Under the pieces are notes generated by a model. The model was not told where the DNA came from, ran no database searches, and saw only the letters and a program-made list of their open reading frames with translations. Below, piece by piece: positions 56,503 through 64,000 of a DNA stretch of 64,000 nucleotides. The DNA is from Rhodococcus rhodochrous (GTDB lineage: Bacteria; Actinomycetota; Actinomycetes; Mycobacteriales; Mycobacteriaceae), in assembly GCF_014854695.1 (NCBI RefSeq), contig NZ_CP027557.1, forward strand, positions 5,248,891-5,312,890, given 5' to 3'. Within the stretch, counting starts at the first letter, position 1. Every line of letters starts with the position of its first letter. The position numbers and the translations under genes are program-made.

Positions 56503-57344
56503 GAGTTCTCCTGTGCGGTGGAGCTTTCGGAAGAGAAACGCGCAGTGACGGTGCCGAGCGAGGAGATCTCGGCGCGGACCGTCACGCCGGGCGGCGCCGG
56601 GACCATCGGGCCGAGTGCCCCCGACAGCACGACCTGCCCTGCGCGTAGGGGCTGGCCGAACTCGCGTGCCGTGCGCGCGAGCCACAGCAGGGCGTTCAGC
56701 GGATCGCCGAGGCAGGCTGCGCCGTTGCCCTCGGAGACGAGTTCGTCGTCGACGTACATCCGCATGGTGGCGTCGATCGGCTCGAACTCGTCGAGGGTGA
56801 GCGTCTGCGAGCCGAGCACGTACAGGCCGCTGGATGCGTTGTCCGCGACCGTATCCGTGATCTTGATGTCCCAGCCGGCGACGCGGCTGTCGACGATTTC
56901 GAGAGCGGCGACCGCATGTCCCACGGCGACGCGGACGGTCGCGAGATCGAGATCGTCCGAGTCGAGGTCGGCGGAGAGGACGAAGGCGATCTCGGCCTCG
57001 GCCTTCGGCTGCAGTAGGCGCTTGCTGGGCACCTCGTCGAGATCGGTGACGTCCATGTCGTCGAAGAGGACACCGAAGTCGGGGCGGTCGACACCGAGCT
57101 GCTGCTGCACCGCCGGGGAGGTCAGGCCGATCTTGCGTCCGACGATGCGGGCACCTTCGGCGAGCCGGCGGTCGGTGAGCTGCTGCTGCACCGCGTACGC
57201 CAGGTCGATGTCGGTCTCCCCGAGCAGGTCGCGGACCGGACCGCACGGGGTGGAGCTGCGTGTGGCCTCGATGAGACGGTCGGCCGCCGCACCGGCGATG
57301 CGGGTGCGATCCGCCGCTGATGTGGTGTTGGAGCTGGTAGTCAT
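56499..57344 (-). CDS. 2-keto-4-pentenoate hydratase
   Basis: Fumarylacetoacetate-hydrolase-family hydratase (HsaE/BphH/DmpE type), 281 residues. [20 protein letters not shown] and [15 protein letters not shown] with the metal Glu pair, and [20 protein letters not shown], are family blocks. ATG 57344 has GAGGA a few bases upstream; a GTG directly before it is less likely. It makes the substrate of the aldolase. The upstream ring-cleavage genes are not in the window, so the aromatic or steroid source is unknown. Confidence 0.93.
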   Translation of the reverse strand: MTTSSNTTSAADRTRIAGAAADRLIEATRSSTPCGPVRDLLGETDIDLAYAVQQQLTDRRLAEGARIVGRKIGLTSPAVQQQLGVDRPDFGVLFDDMDVTDLDEVPSKRLLQPKAEAEIAFVLSADLDSDDLDLATVRVAVGHAVAALEIVDSRVAGWDIKITDTVADNASSGLYVLGSQTLTLDEFEPIDATMRMYVDDELVSEGNGAACLGDPLNALLWLARTAREFGQPLRAGQVVLSGALGPMVPAPPGVTVRAEISSLGTVTARFSSESSTAQENS

Positions 57345-57409
57345 CACGTCCTCGTCGTTCGATGGATTACGACCATCCTGGCGGCGAGGTCCGTACCCGC
57401 ATAGGGGCG

Positions 57410-57428
57410 CGTTCCGGTGAGTGGAACG
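57410..57428. promoter_or_regulatory. IclR-type operator candidate upstream of meta-cleavage trio
   Basis: CGTTCC and GGAACG are exact inverted arms with a 7-base spacer, located between the IclR stop and the hydratase start, 66 bases upstream of ATG 57344. IclR proteins commonly bind short interrupted palindromes near such promoters. Confidence 0.55.
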
Positions 57429-57434
57429 TGAGAC

Positions 57435-58241
57435 TCAGAGGTTGCGGATGGCTTCGCGCCGGGCGTGGGTGGCAGCGATGCCCGCGGCGGCGGCCTTCAC
57501 CGCGCCCTCGTGCTTCTCCGGACGGAACCGGGTGACGGGACCGGTGACGCTCACCGCCGCGATGGGACGCTCGTCCGCGTCGAAGATCGGAGCGGCGACG
57601 CAGGCGAGGCCCACCGCGGACTCCTCGAACTCGAACGCCACACCGCGCTCGACCACGGTCGCGAGATTCGCCCCGAGCCGGCCGGGTGTCGTGATGGTCC
57701 GGGGAGTCTTGCGCGCCAACCCGGCCTCGACCACACCGGCCAGCAGCTCGGGCGGGGAGAACGCGAGAAGGGCCTTGCCGATTCCGGTGCAGTACATGGG
57801 CATCCGTCCACCGATCCGGGACGGCGTGGAGGCGGGGCGATGTCCGCCGATCTTCGAGACGTAGACGACCTCCACACCTTCGGGGACGCCGAGGTGCACG
57901 GTCTCGTGGGTGCGCTCGTACAGGTCTTCCATGAACGGGATCGCGACCTCGACCAGGCCGCGCTCGAGAGAGGCGCGCAAACCCAGTTCGAAGAGCTGAC
58001 CGCTCAGGCGGTATCCCGCCGGATCCTTGTCGAGCAGCCGGACGGCGACGAGATCGGTGACGATGCGGTGCAACGTCCCCTTCGGCAATCCGGTACGCCG
58101 GCCCAGTTCGGCGAGGGTGAGGACGTGGTCGTCGGCGGTGAACGCCCACAGCACGGTGACGACCTTGCCGAGCACCGTGTTCGTGTCCACCCCGTCGCCC
58201 GGCGGGCGGGCATGCACCGGCGACTCGCGCTGTCCTTCCAC
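57435..58241 (-). CDS. IclR-family regulator of the meta-cleavage trio
   Basis: IclR regulator, 268 residues. Winged helix: TLAELGRRTGLPKGTLHRIV. Effector domain: YCTGIGKALLAFSPPELLAG and GLACVAAPIFDADERPIAAV, all typical. It lies on the same strand 90 bases before the hydratase gene, so it could be co-transcribed or control the gap between. The start is GTG 58241; the first about 17 residues are non-conserved, and GTG 58190 is an alternative. Confidence 0.93.
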   Translation of the reverse strand: MEGQRESPVHARPPGDGVDTNTVLGKVVTVLWAFTADDHVLTLAELGRRTGLPKGTLHRIVTDLVAVRLLDKDPAGYRLSGQLFELGLRASLERGLVEVAIPFMEDLYERTHETVHLGVPEGVEVVYVSKIGGHRPASTPSRIGGRMPMYCTGIGKALLAFSPPELLAGVVEAGLARKTPRTITTPGRLGANLATVVERGVAFEFEESAVGLACVAAPIFDADERPIAAVSVTGPVTRFRPEKHEGAVKAAAAGIAATHARREAIRNL

Positions 58242-58306
58242 GTGGCTCAGGTTAGGACACCACGCACCGCACCCGGGACGGGCGCCCGCGCTGGCATCCT
58301 GGATGT

Positions 58307-58843
58307 GTGACCGAGCGCAAGCGGTGGGACCTGACGTTCGAGACGTGGATCGAACGGCAGATCCGCGTGGCGCAGGACCGGGGCGATTTCGACGATCTGC
58401 CCGGTTACGGCAAACCCATCCCCGACCACGGCGACGACGATCTGTGGTGGGTGAAGAGTTATCTGGCGCGTGAGGGCCTGTCGACGGAGGCGCTGCTGCC
58501 GCCCGAACTGCAGTTGCGGCGCGAGATCGAGCGGCTGCCCGGCACGGTCGGCTCGGCTCCCAGCGAGAAGGTGGTGCGCGACATCGTCTCCGATCTCAAC
58601 CGGCGGATCGCCGACTGCCTGCGTTTCCCGAGCGGCCTGCCCGTACCGATCCACAAGGTCGACGCCGAGGAGATGGTGGAGGTGTGGAAGGTCGAGCGGG
58701 CACGTCGTCGCGAGGAGGCCCGCACGGCCCTGAACTCGACGCGACCCCGGCTCGAGACGGAGTCCGAGACCGGGGTCGCGCGGAGACGGTGGATCTTCCG
58801 GTGGCTCCGCAGGCGGAACCGGCCGGTCGTCAGAGAAGGGTGA
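58307..58843 (+). CDS. DUF1992 (DnaJ-C28-like) domain protein
   Basis: A 178-residue protein. [20 protein letters not shown] then LPGYGKPIP is the DUF1992 signature, found in bacterial proteins and human DNAJC28. A highly basic C-terminus ([20 protein letters not shown]) may bind nucleic acid or membrane. GTG start, no clear ribosome-binding site. Its 3' end overlaps the convergent scoB gene by 14 bases. Function unknown. Confidence 0.88.
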   Translation: MTERKRWDLTFETWIERQIRVAQDRGDFDDLPGYGKPIPDHGDDDLWWVKSYLAREGLSTEALLPPELQLRREIERLPGTVGSAPSEKVVRDIVSDLNRRIADCLRFPSGLPVPIHKVDAEEMVEVWKVERARRREEARTALNSTRPRLETESETGVARRRWIFRWLRRRNRPVVREG

Positions 58844-59483
58844 GCGGCGCTCCGGTCGCGGCGCGCACCTGCTCCTCGGTGACGCCCGGGGCGCACTCGG
58901 TCAGGACGAGGCCGTCGGCGGTCACATCGATCACCGCGAGGTTGGTGATGATGCGCTGCACCACGCCCTCACCGGTGAGCGGCAGCGAGCACTCCGAGAC
59001 GATCTTCGGGTTGCCCTGCTTGTCGGTGTGCTCCATGAGCACGATGACCTTGCGGGCACCGTGGACGAGATCCATCGCCCCGCCCATGCCCTTGACCATC
59101 TTGCCGGGCACCATCCAGTTGGCCAGATCGCCGGTGGCCGAGACCTCCATGCCGCCCAGCACGGCGGTGTCGATGTGGCCGCCGCGGATCATGCCGAAGC
59201 TCAGCGCCGAGTCGAAGAAGGCGGCGCCGGGGTTGACCGTCACGGTCTCCTTGCCGGCGTTGATCAGGTCCGGGTCGACCGCGTCGTCGGTGGGGTACGG
59301 CCCGGTGCCCAGGATGCCGTTCTCACTGTGCAGGGTCACGTGCACACCCTCGGGTAGGTAGTTGGGGATCAGCGTCGGCAGGCCGATACCGAGGTTGACG
59401 TACTCCCCCGGCGAGAGTTCCTGCGCGGCGCGCGCGGCCATCTGCGTGCGCGTCCAACCCTGTGTCTCGACAGCTGTGGTCAT
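58830..59483 (-). CDS. scoB: 3-oxoacid CoA-transferase subunit B
   Basis: Beta subunit of a class I CoA-transferase, 217 residues. The catalytic Glu lies in [12 protein letters not shown], and [20 protein letters not shown], then [19 protein letters not shown], are conserved. With subunit A (3 bases upstream) it moves CoA from succinyl-CoA to acetoacetate or a related 3-oxoacid. Placement near genes ordered as in mycobacterial leucine degradation favours acetoacetate; a role as PcaJ (3-oxoadipate) is the alternative. Confidence 0.93.
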   Translation of the reverse strand: MTTAVETQGWTRTQMAARAAQELSPGEYVNLGIGLPTLIPNYLPEGVHVTLHSENGILGTGPYPTDDAVDPDLINAGKETVTVNPGAAFFDSALSFGMIRGGHIDTAVLGGMEVSATGDLANWMVPGKMVKGMGGAMDLVHGARKVIVLMEHTDKQGNPKIVSECSLPLTGEGVVQRIITNLAVIDVTADGLVLTECAPGVTEEQVRAATGAPLTLL

Positions 59484-59486
59484 CTT

Positions 59487-60248
59487 CTACGCTCCCTTCG
59501 CGGCGCTGACGGTGCGCTTCTCGATCTGCTTGTCCTGGACACCGGTGTGCACGACCCGGTTCACGAAGATTCCCGGCAGGTGCACCTCACCCGGATCGAT
59601 CTCGCCCGGCTCGACGAGTTCCTCGACCTGGGCGATGCACACGCGGCCGGCCATCGCGGCGAGCGGGTTGAAGTTCATCGCGGCCTTGTTGAACACCAGG
59701 TTGCCCTCGGTGTCGCCCTTGAGGGCGTGCACGAGCGAGAAGTCGGCGGTGATGGACTCCTCGAGCACGTACCGCTTGCCCCGGAACTCGCGGATCTCCT
59801 TCGCAGGGGATGCCACGGCGATCGAACCGTCGGCGTTGTACTTCCACGGCAGTCCGCCCTGCGAGATGGGCGTGCCGACGCCGGCGGGGGTGAAGAAGGC
59901 GGGGATGCCCGCACCACCGGCGCGGAGCTTCTCGGCGAGAGTGCCCTGCGGGGTCAGCTCCACCTCGAGCTCGCCGGAGAGGTACTGCCGGGCGAATTCC
60001 TTGTTCTCCCCGACGTACGATGCGGTGACCCGGCGGATGCGCTTGCTGCCCAGCAGGATTCCGAGGCCGTGGCCGTCGACGCCGCAGTTGTTGGAGAACA
60101 CCTCGAGGTCGGTTGCCCCGGTGTCGGCGATAGCCTGGATCAGGATGTCGGGAATGCCGCACAGTCCGAATCCGCCCACCGCGAGCGTCGCACCGTCACG
60201 GATGTCGGCGACGGCCTCCGCCGCCGTCTCGAACACTTTCGCTGCCAA
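59487..60248 (-). CDS. scoA: 3-oxoacid CoA-transferase subunit A
   Basis: Alpha subunit, 253 residues. IRDGATLAVGGFGLCGIPDI is the CoA-binding glycine loop, followed by SNNCGVDGHGLGILL and the LTPQGTLAEKLRAGGAGIPA, FFTPAGVGT block. Start is TTG 60248 with GAGAGG upstream; a GTG four codons in (VFETAAEAV) is an alternative. It begins a two-gene minus-strand operon whose promoter faces an IclR gene, with a matching operator in each half of the gap. Confidence 0.92.
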   Translation of the reverse strand: MAAKVFETAAEAVADIRDGATLAVGGFGLCGIPDILIQAIADTGATDLEVFSNNCGVDGHGLGILLGSKRIRRVTASYVGENKEFARQYLSGELEVELTPQGTLAEKLRAGGAGIPAFFTPAGVGTPISQGGLPWKYNADGSIAVASPAKEIREFRGKRYVLEESITADFSLVHALKGDTEGNLVFNKAAMNFNPLAAMAGRVCIAQVEELVEPGEIDPGEVHLPGIFVNRVVHTGVQDKQIEKRTVSAAKGA

Positions 60249-60299
60249 CTCTCACCTCTCGGATTCCGGGGGGCCGCCTGGGCTCCGCTGGACGAATCA

Positions 60300-60316
60300 C
60301 GTCCACTGGATGAACG
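60300..60316 (-). promoter_or_regulatory. IclR operator copy A (scoAB side)
   Basis: Read on the minus strand this is CGTTCATCCAGTGGACG, 14 of 17 identical to copy B (60421-60437). It lies 52 bases upstream of the scoA start. Having the same motif twice, in opposite orientation, in one 201-base divergent gap is strong internal evidence for a shared regulator. Confidence 0.75.
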
Positions 60317-60394
60317 CGGTCACATTCTCGGCTTCTACTAAAGATCCTGCAGGTGGCGAACACAAGTGCCCGTCCGAATCTCTCTGAAATTGGT

Positions 60395-60407
60395 CGTTCA
60401 TCGAACG
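60395..60407. promoter_or_regulatory. Palindrome in scoAB/IclR gap sharing the operator half-site
   Basis: CGTTC-ATC-GAACG, a 5-3-5 inverted repeat between the two longer operators. It repeats their CGTTCA half-site and may be an accessory binding site. Confidence 0.5.
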
Positions 60408-60420
60408 GAGACGCCATATG

Positions 60421-60437
60421 CGTTCACTGAGTGGACG
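60421..60437 (+). promoter_or_regulatory. IclR operator copy B (regulator side)
   Basis: CGTTCACTGAGTGGACG lies 12 bases before the ATG of the IclR gene, where binding would block its own expression. It matches copy A at 14 of 17 positions. Confidence 0.75.
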
Positions 60438-60449
60438 TAGAATCGAGGC

Positions 60450-61223
60450 ATGTCGTCCGATGCACGGGGTCAACTGGTCACGCGGATCGCCGCTCTGCTG
60501 CGCACCGTCTCGTCGCACGAACCGAAAGGGGTGACGACCTCGGAGGTCGCCCGCAGCACCGATCTCGCCCGGCCCACGGTGCATCGGCTGCTCAGCTCGC
60601 TCGCCGACGAGGGGCTCGTCGACCGGGATCCGGCGTCGGGACGGTGGGCCCTCGGACCCGAGCTCTACCTGCTGGGATCGCTCGCCTCGGTGCGCTACGA
60701 CATCACCGATCTCGCGGGCGACGTGCTGCGCGATCTGGCGCGCGCGACCGGCGAGAGCGCCTTCCTCTCCGCGCGACGGGGCGACGAGACCGTGTGTCTG
60801 GCGATGGAGGAGGGCAGCTTCCCGCTGCGTTCGCACGTGCTCCACATCGGGATCCGGTTCCCGCTCGGGGTGGCGTCGGCGGGGCTGGCGATCCTCGCGC
60901 ACATGCCCGACCAGGAGATCGAGGCGTATCTGTCGCGGGCGGATCTCACGGAGAACTGGGGGCCGGACCATGCGCGACCCGCACTGGAGAAGCGCATCGA
61001 GGCGACACGGCTGGCCGGCTACGCCGTCAATCCGGCGCTGATCGTCGAGGGCAGTTGGGGAATGGGCGCCGCGGTGTTCGATCACCGCGGCGCCCCGACC
61101 TGGGCGTTGAGTCTGACCGGCGTGGAGAGCCGGTTCCGGCCCGATCGTGTGCCCGAACTCGGTGAGGCGCTGCTCGACAGCGCCCACCGTCTCACTCAGT
61201 TGTTGCGTCACCGTCCCCGGTGA
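60450..61223 (+). CDS. IclR-family regulator of scoAB
   Basis: IclR regulator, 257 residues. DNA-binding block TSEVARSTDLARPTVHRLLS; effector domain GIRFPLGVASAGLAILAHMP and NPALIVEGSWGMGAAVFDHR. It diverges from scoAB over a gap with two copies of a 17-base motif and converges on the leucine-degradation-like genes, 7 bases from the CitE stop. Probably senses a product of the pathway and represses itself and scoAB; inference. Confidence 0.92.
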   Translation: MSSDARGQLVTRIAALLRTVSSHEPKGVTTSEVARSTDLARPTVHRLLSSLADEGLVDRDPASGRWALGPELYLLGSLASVRYDITDLAGDVLRDLARATGESAFLSARRGDETVCLAMEEGSFPLRSHVLHIGIRFPLGVASAGLAILAHMPDQEIEAYLSRADLTENWGPDHARPALEKRIEATRLAGYAVNPALIVEGSWGMGAAVFDHRGAPTWALSLTGVESRFRPDRVPELGEALLDSAHRLTQLLRHRPR

Positions 61224-61230
61224 CGCGCGG

Positions 61231-62052
61231 TCATGCCGAGGCGGCAGCCGACGCGCGCTGCAGCACGCGCTCGGCGTGACGCAGCACCGGGGCGTCGACC
61301 ATCTTCCCTTCGAAGTCGAAGACGCCGCGCTCCGATTCGGCGGCCTCGAGGACACGTCGCGCCCACGCCTCCTCCTCGGGGGTGGGCGCGTACGCCCGGC
61401 GGACGACGTCGACCTGGCTCGGGTGGATCGACACCTTGATGTCGAATCCGACCGCCACGGCGTCGAGGGCCTCCTCGTGGAGACCGTCGGTGTCCTTGAT
61501 GTTCAGGTACACCGAGTCGAGCGCCCAGCGGGCGTGACCCTTCGCGGCGAGCAGGGTCACCGACCGGGCGTGTTGCGCGACCGCGCGGTACGTCCCGTCG
61601 GCGCGGCGGCTCGCGTTGCCACCGAGTCCGGCGACGAGATCCTCGGCACCCCACATCATTCCGAGTGTGTTCTCGGCGACGGCGATGTCTTCGACCGCGA
61701 GCACCCCGAGGGGCGACTCGATGAGCGCGACCACCTCGAGCGGTGCGAGCGAGCGCACCTCGTCGCCGCTCTCGCATTTGGGCAGCATGACCCGCGTGTA
61801 CGACGTGCGGCGCAGCGCCTCGAGATCGGCCTCGTGGTCGGCCGTGCCCACCGGGTTGACCCGCACCACGGTGCGTTCGGGGTCGAGCGGCGTGGCGATC
61901 AGCGCCTCACGGGCGGCCTGCTTGTCGGCCGGTGCGACGGCATCCTCGAGGTCGATGATCACCACGTCGGAACGTTCGGCGGCCTTGGCGTAGCGCTCCG
62001 GGCGATCGGCGGGACAGAAAAGCCATGCGGGGCCGGGGAGTTCCCAGGTCAT
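61231..62052 (-). CDS. CitE-like CoA-ester lyase (leucine/itaconate-type)
   Basis: HpcH/HpaI-fold lyase, 273 residues. GPAWLFCPADRPERYAKAAE, VVIIDLEDAVAPADK (metal site), VVALIESPLGVLAVEDIA and VSIHPSQVDVV fit CitE-like proteins. Gene order (carboxylase alpha, acyl-CoA dehydrogenase, MaoC, CitE) is that of M. tuberculosis Rv2501c-Rv2498c. There Rv2498c is a lyase of leucine catabolism and itaconate breakdown, so the same role is likely. ATGA overlap with the MaoC gene upstream. Confidence 0.92.
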   Translation of the reverse strand: MTWELPGPAWLFCPADRPERYAKAAERSDVVIIDLEDAVAPADKQAAREALIATPLDPERTVVRVNPVGTADHEADLEALRRTSYTRVMLPKCESGDEVRSLAPLEVVALIESPLGVLAVEDIAVAENTLGMMWGAEDLVAGLGGNASRRADGTYRAVAQHARSVTLLAAKGHARWALDSVYLNIKDTDGLHEEALDAVAVGFDIKVSIHPSQVDVVRRAYAPTPEEEAWARRVLEAAESERGVFDFEGKMVDAPVLRHAERVLQRASAAASA

Positions 62053-62543
62053 GTCGTGGGCCTCTTCTGGACGAGGGTCTTGCGCACGGCGACGGCGACG
62101 ACATCGCCGTGCTGGTTGCGACCGGTGTGCTCGAGGGTGACGATGCCCTCCCCCGGCCGGCTCTTCGACTCGCGCTTGTCGACGATCTTCGTCTCGGCGT
62201 AGAGCGTGTCGCCGTGGAAGAGCGGCTTGGGGAAGGAGATCTCGGAGAATCCGAGGTTCGCGACGATCGTGCCCTGCGTGAGCTGGGCGACCGACAGTCC
62301 CACGATCGTCGAGAGCGTGAACATCGAATTGACCAGACGCTCACCGAAACTGGTCTCGGCGGCGTAGGCGGCGTCGAGGTGCAGCGCCTGCGTGTTCATC
62401 GTCTGCGTCGTGAACAGCGTGTTGTCGGCCTCGGTGATCGTGCGGCCGGGGCGGTGCTCGTAGATCGCGCCGAGTTCGAATTCCTCGAACCACAGGCCGC
62501 GCTGGACGATCCGCTTCTCCACGGTGGTGTCGGTTTCGCTCAC
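62049..62543 (-). CDS. MaoC-family dehydratase/hydratase
   Basis: Hot-dog-fold hydratase of 164 residues. The hydratase-2 region appears as RTITEADNTLFTTQTMNTQA, then GERLVNSMFTLSTIVGLSV. It resembles mesaconyl/2-enoyl-CoA hydratases. It overlaps both neighbours by four bases. In the Rv2498c-like operon the homologue Rv2499c is thought to hydrate itaconyl- or methylglutaconyl-CoA-like intermediates; that assignment is inferred here. Confidence 0.92.
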   Translation of the reverse strand: MSETDTTVEKRIVQRGLWFEEFELGAIYEHRPGRTITEADNTLFTTQTMNTQALHLDAAYAAETSFGERLVNSMFTLSTIVGLSVAQLTQGTIVANLGFSEISFPKPLFHGDTLYAETKIVDKRESKSRPGEGIVTLEHTGRNQHGDVVAVAVRKTLVQKRPTT

Positions 62544-63703
62544 AGTCCCAGCTCCCGTCCGATGAGCATGAGCTGCACCTCGGTGGTGCCCTCACCGATC
62601 TCGAGGATCTTGCTGTCGCGGTAGTGGCGCGCCACGGCGTATTCGTTCATGAAGCCGTAGCCGCCGTGGATCTGCGTCGCGTCACGCGCGTTGTCCATCG
62701 CGGCCTCGGACGCGACGAGCTTGGCGACCGCGGCCTGCTTCTTGAACGGCTTGCCGGCGAGCATCGCGGCGGCGGCGTCGTAGTAGGCGGTGCGTGCTGC
62801 GTGCGCACGTGCCTCCATGCGGGCGATCTTGAAGGCGATGGCCTGGTTGTTGCCGATCGGGCTGCCGAATGCCTCGCGTTCCTTGGCGTACTTCACCGAT
62901 TCGTCGACGCAGCCCTGCGCGGCGCCGGTCGACAGCGCGGCGATCGCGATGCGGCCCTCGTCGAGGATGCGCAGGAAGTTGGCGTAGCCGCGGCCCCGCT
63001 CGCCGAGGAGGTTCTCCTCGGGCACCCGCACGTCGGCGAAGGTGAGCGGATGTGTGTCGGAGGCGTTCCAGCCGACCTTGTTGTAGGCGGGTTCGGCGGT
63101 GAAGCCCGGCGTGGAGGTCGGCACGAGGATCGTGGAGATCTCCTTCTTGCCGTTCTCCCGCACACCGGTGACGGCGGTGACGGTCACCAGCGAGGTGATG
63201 TCGGTGCCGGAGTTGGTGATGAACTGCTTGTTGCCGTTGATGATCCACTCGCCGTTCTCGAGCTTGGCGGTGGTCTTCGTGCCTCCGGCGTCGCTGCCCG
63301 CACCCGGCTCGGTGAGACCGAAGGCGGCGAGGTTGCGACCGCTCGCGAGCTGCGGCAGCCACTCCTGTTTCTGCTTCTCGTTGCCGAAGCGGTAGATCGG
63401 CATCGCACCGAGCGAGACACCGGCCTCGAGGGTGATGGCGACGGACTGGTCGACCTTGCCGAGTTCCTCGAGTGCGAGGCACAGCGCGAAGTAGTCGCCG
63501 CCCATGCCGCCGTATTCCTCGGGGAACGGCAGGCCGAACAGGCCCATCTCGGCCATGCCCTGCACGACCTCGTAGGGGAACGAATGCTCGGCATCGTGCT
63601 TGGCCGCGACCGGCGCGACCACCGTGCGGGCGAAGTCCGCGACGGTCTTGCGCAGCTGCTCGTACTCGTCGGGAAGTTGGCCGGTGGCCAGGTATTCCGT
63701 CAT
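62540..63703 (-). CDS. Acyl-CoA dehydrogenase 4 (FadE19-like, isovaleryl/branched-chain)
   Basis: Acyl-CoA dehydrogenase of 387 residues. AFGLTEPGAGSDAGGTKTTA is the flavin motif and LEIGEGTTEVQLMLIGRELG the C-terminus. Gene order matches Rv2500c (FadE19), which oxidises branched-chain acyl-CoA. The ATG overlaps the stop of the carboxylase gene (ATGA). Likely makes 3-methylcrotonyl-CoA for the carboxylase. Confidence 0.93.
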   Translation of the reverse strand: MTEYLATGQLPDEYEQLRKTVADFARTVVAPVAAKHDAEHSFPYEVVQGMAEMGLFGLPFPEEYGGMGGDYFALCLALEELGKVDQSVAITLEAGVSLGAMPIYRFGNEKQKQEWLPQLASGRNLAAFGLTEPGAGSDAGGTKTTAKLENGEWIINGNKQFITNSGTDITSLVTVTAVTGVRENGKKEISTILVPTSTPGFTAEPAYNKVGWNASDTHPLTFADVRVPEENLLGERGRGYANFLRILDEGRIAIAALSTGAAQGCVDESVKYAKEREAFGSPIGNNQAIAFKIARMEARAHAARTAYYDAAAAMLAGKPFKKQAAVAKLVASEAAMDNARDATQIHGGYGFMNEYAVARHYRDSKILEIGEGTTEVQLMLIGRELGL

Positions 63704-64000
63704 GACTGTGCCTCTTCCGTGTCGGCGTGCGGGGTGACCCGCGCGAGAAGTTGATCGACCTTGACCTGCTCACCGGCGGCCGCGAACAGTTCGACGGTGC
63801 CGTCGATGGGGGCGGTGAGCGAATGTTCCATCTTCATGGCCTCGACGACGACGAGCGTCTGCCCGGCCGTGACGGTGTCGCCGGATGCGACGGACACCGC
63901 GATGACGGCGCCGGGCATCGGGCTGGTGATGTCGGCGTCGCCGGCGTGCGCGTCGTCGCCGCGCACCGATGCCTCGCGCACCTCGCGGACGGCGACGCTG
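63700..64000 (-). CDS. Acyl-CoA carboxylase alpha subunit, biotinyl C-terminus (partial)
   Basis: Only the last 99 residues are inside the window; the gene continues past base 64000. The biotin-carrier domain is complete: TSPMPGAVIAVSVASGDTV, the biotinylation motif VVVEAMKMEHSLTAPIDG with Lys as attachment site, and QVKVDQLLARV. Position before FadE19-, MaoC- and CitE-like genes identifies it as an AccA1-type alpha subunit (methylcrotonyl-CoA carboxylase of leucine breakdown). An in-frame GTG at 63981 is not the real start. Confidence 0.92.
   Translation of the reverse strand, partial: SVAVREVREASVRGDDAHAGDADITSPMPGAVIAVSVASGDTVTAGQTLVVVEAMKMEHSLTAPIDGTVELFAAAGEQVKVDQLLARVTPHADTEEAQS

Noticed and set aside
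55561..57420. 619-codon plus-strand ORF opposite the meta-cleavage genes
   Set aside because: Antisense to two conserved enzymes; no recognisable domain.

Overview
The window is GC-rich, densely packed and full of GTG, TTG and ATGA/GTGA-coupled starts. Its gene content (propane-type diiron monooxygenase operon, F420-type flavin enzymes, IdeR-type iron boxes, many acyl-CoA enzymes) points to a mycolic-acid actinobacterium, most likely Rhodococcus or a close relative. This is an inference from gene content only. No rRNA, tRNA, CRISPR array, insertion sequence or phage gene was seen; the segment looks chromosomal.

Layout. 1-3230: end of an iron/Fbp-type ABC importer (fused permease, lipoprotein binding protein) coupled to an LLM flavin oxidoreductase. 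3363-5670: TetR repressor and cytochrome P450 diverging from a near-perfect palindromic operator, followed by a truncated Ddn-type gene. 5835-17045: a Ter stress-response island. TerD, a DUF475/TerC-like membrane protein and a second TerD lie on the minus strand. Divergent from them is a seven-gene plus-strand run: helical protein, HpcH/HpaI-type lyase, PRTase-TRSP, StiP-PELOTA, HAD phosphatase, TerD-TerD fusion, and TerD fused to a P-loop-less ATPase-like region. 17067-18959: PPOX-fold protein and DUF418 membrane protein.

18866-30046: propane/alkane monooxygenase locus. A GAF-AAA-Fis activator diverges from prmABCD, amidohydrolase, DUF59 protein, zinc alcohol dehydrogenase, a dedicated GroEL-like chaperonin and an ABM-domain protein, closed by a 21-bp terminator stem. 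The genes together would oxidise propane (or a similar small substrate) to an alcohol and onward, with the chaperonin folding the hydroxylase.

30178-51081: acyl-CoA metabolism. It holds two AMP-forming ligases, two crotonases, MBL hydrolase, two tandem LysR regulators, methyltransferase, two thiolases, two SDRs, three acyl-CoA dehydrogenases, a CoA-transferase and an MFS carrier. It looks like one or more beta-oxidation-type routes for organic acids that I cannot identify. A DUF559 protein gene in the middle is flanked on both sides by copies of the same hairpin repeat.

51107-54485: three consecutive AIM24 genes, then bfd-bfr behind two IdeR-like iron boxes, then a small GNAT protein. 54518-58241: lower meta-cleavage trio (hydratase, acylating acetaldehyde dehydrogenase, hydroxy-oxovalerate aldolase) with an IclR regulator. 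58307-64000: DUF1992 protein, then a locus ordered like the mycobacterial leucine-degradation region: scoB/scoA, a second IclR with matched operators, CitE-like lyase, MaoC hydratase, acyl-CoA dehydrogenase, and the biotinyl end of an acyl-CoA carboxylase alpha subunit running off the edge.

The least understood part is the Ter island, whose two phosphoribosyltransferase-like proteins, lyase and phosphatase suggest synthesis of an unknown nucleoside-like metabolite.
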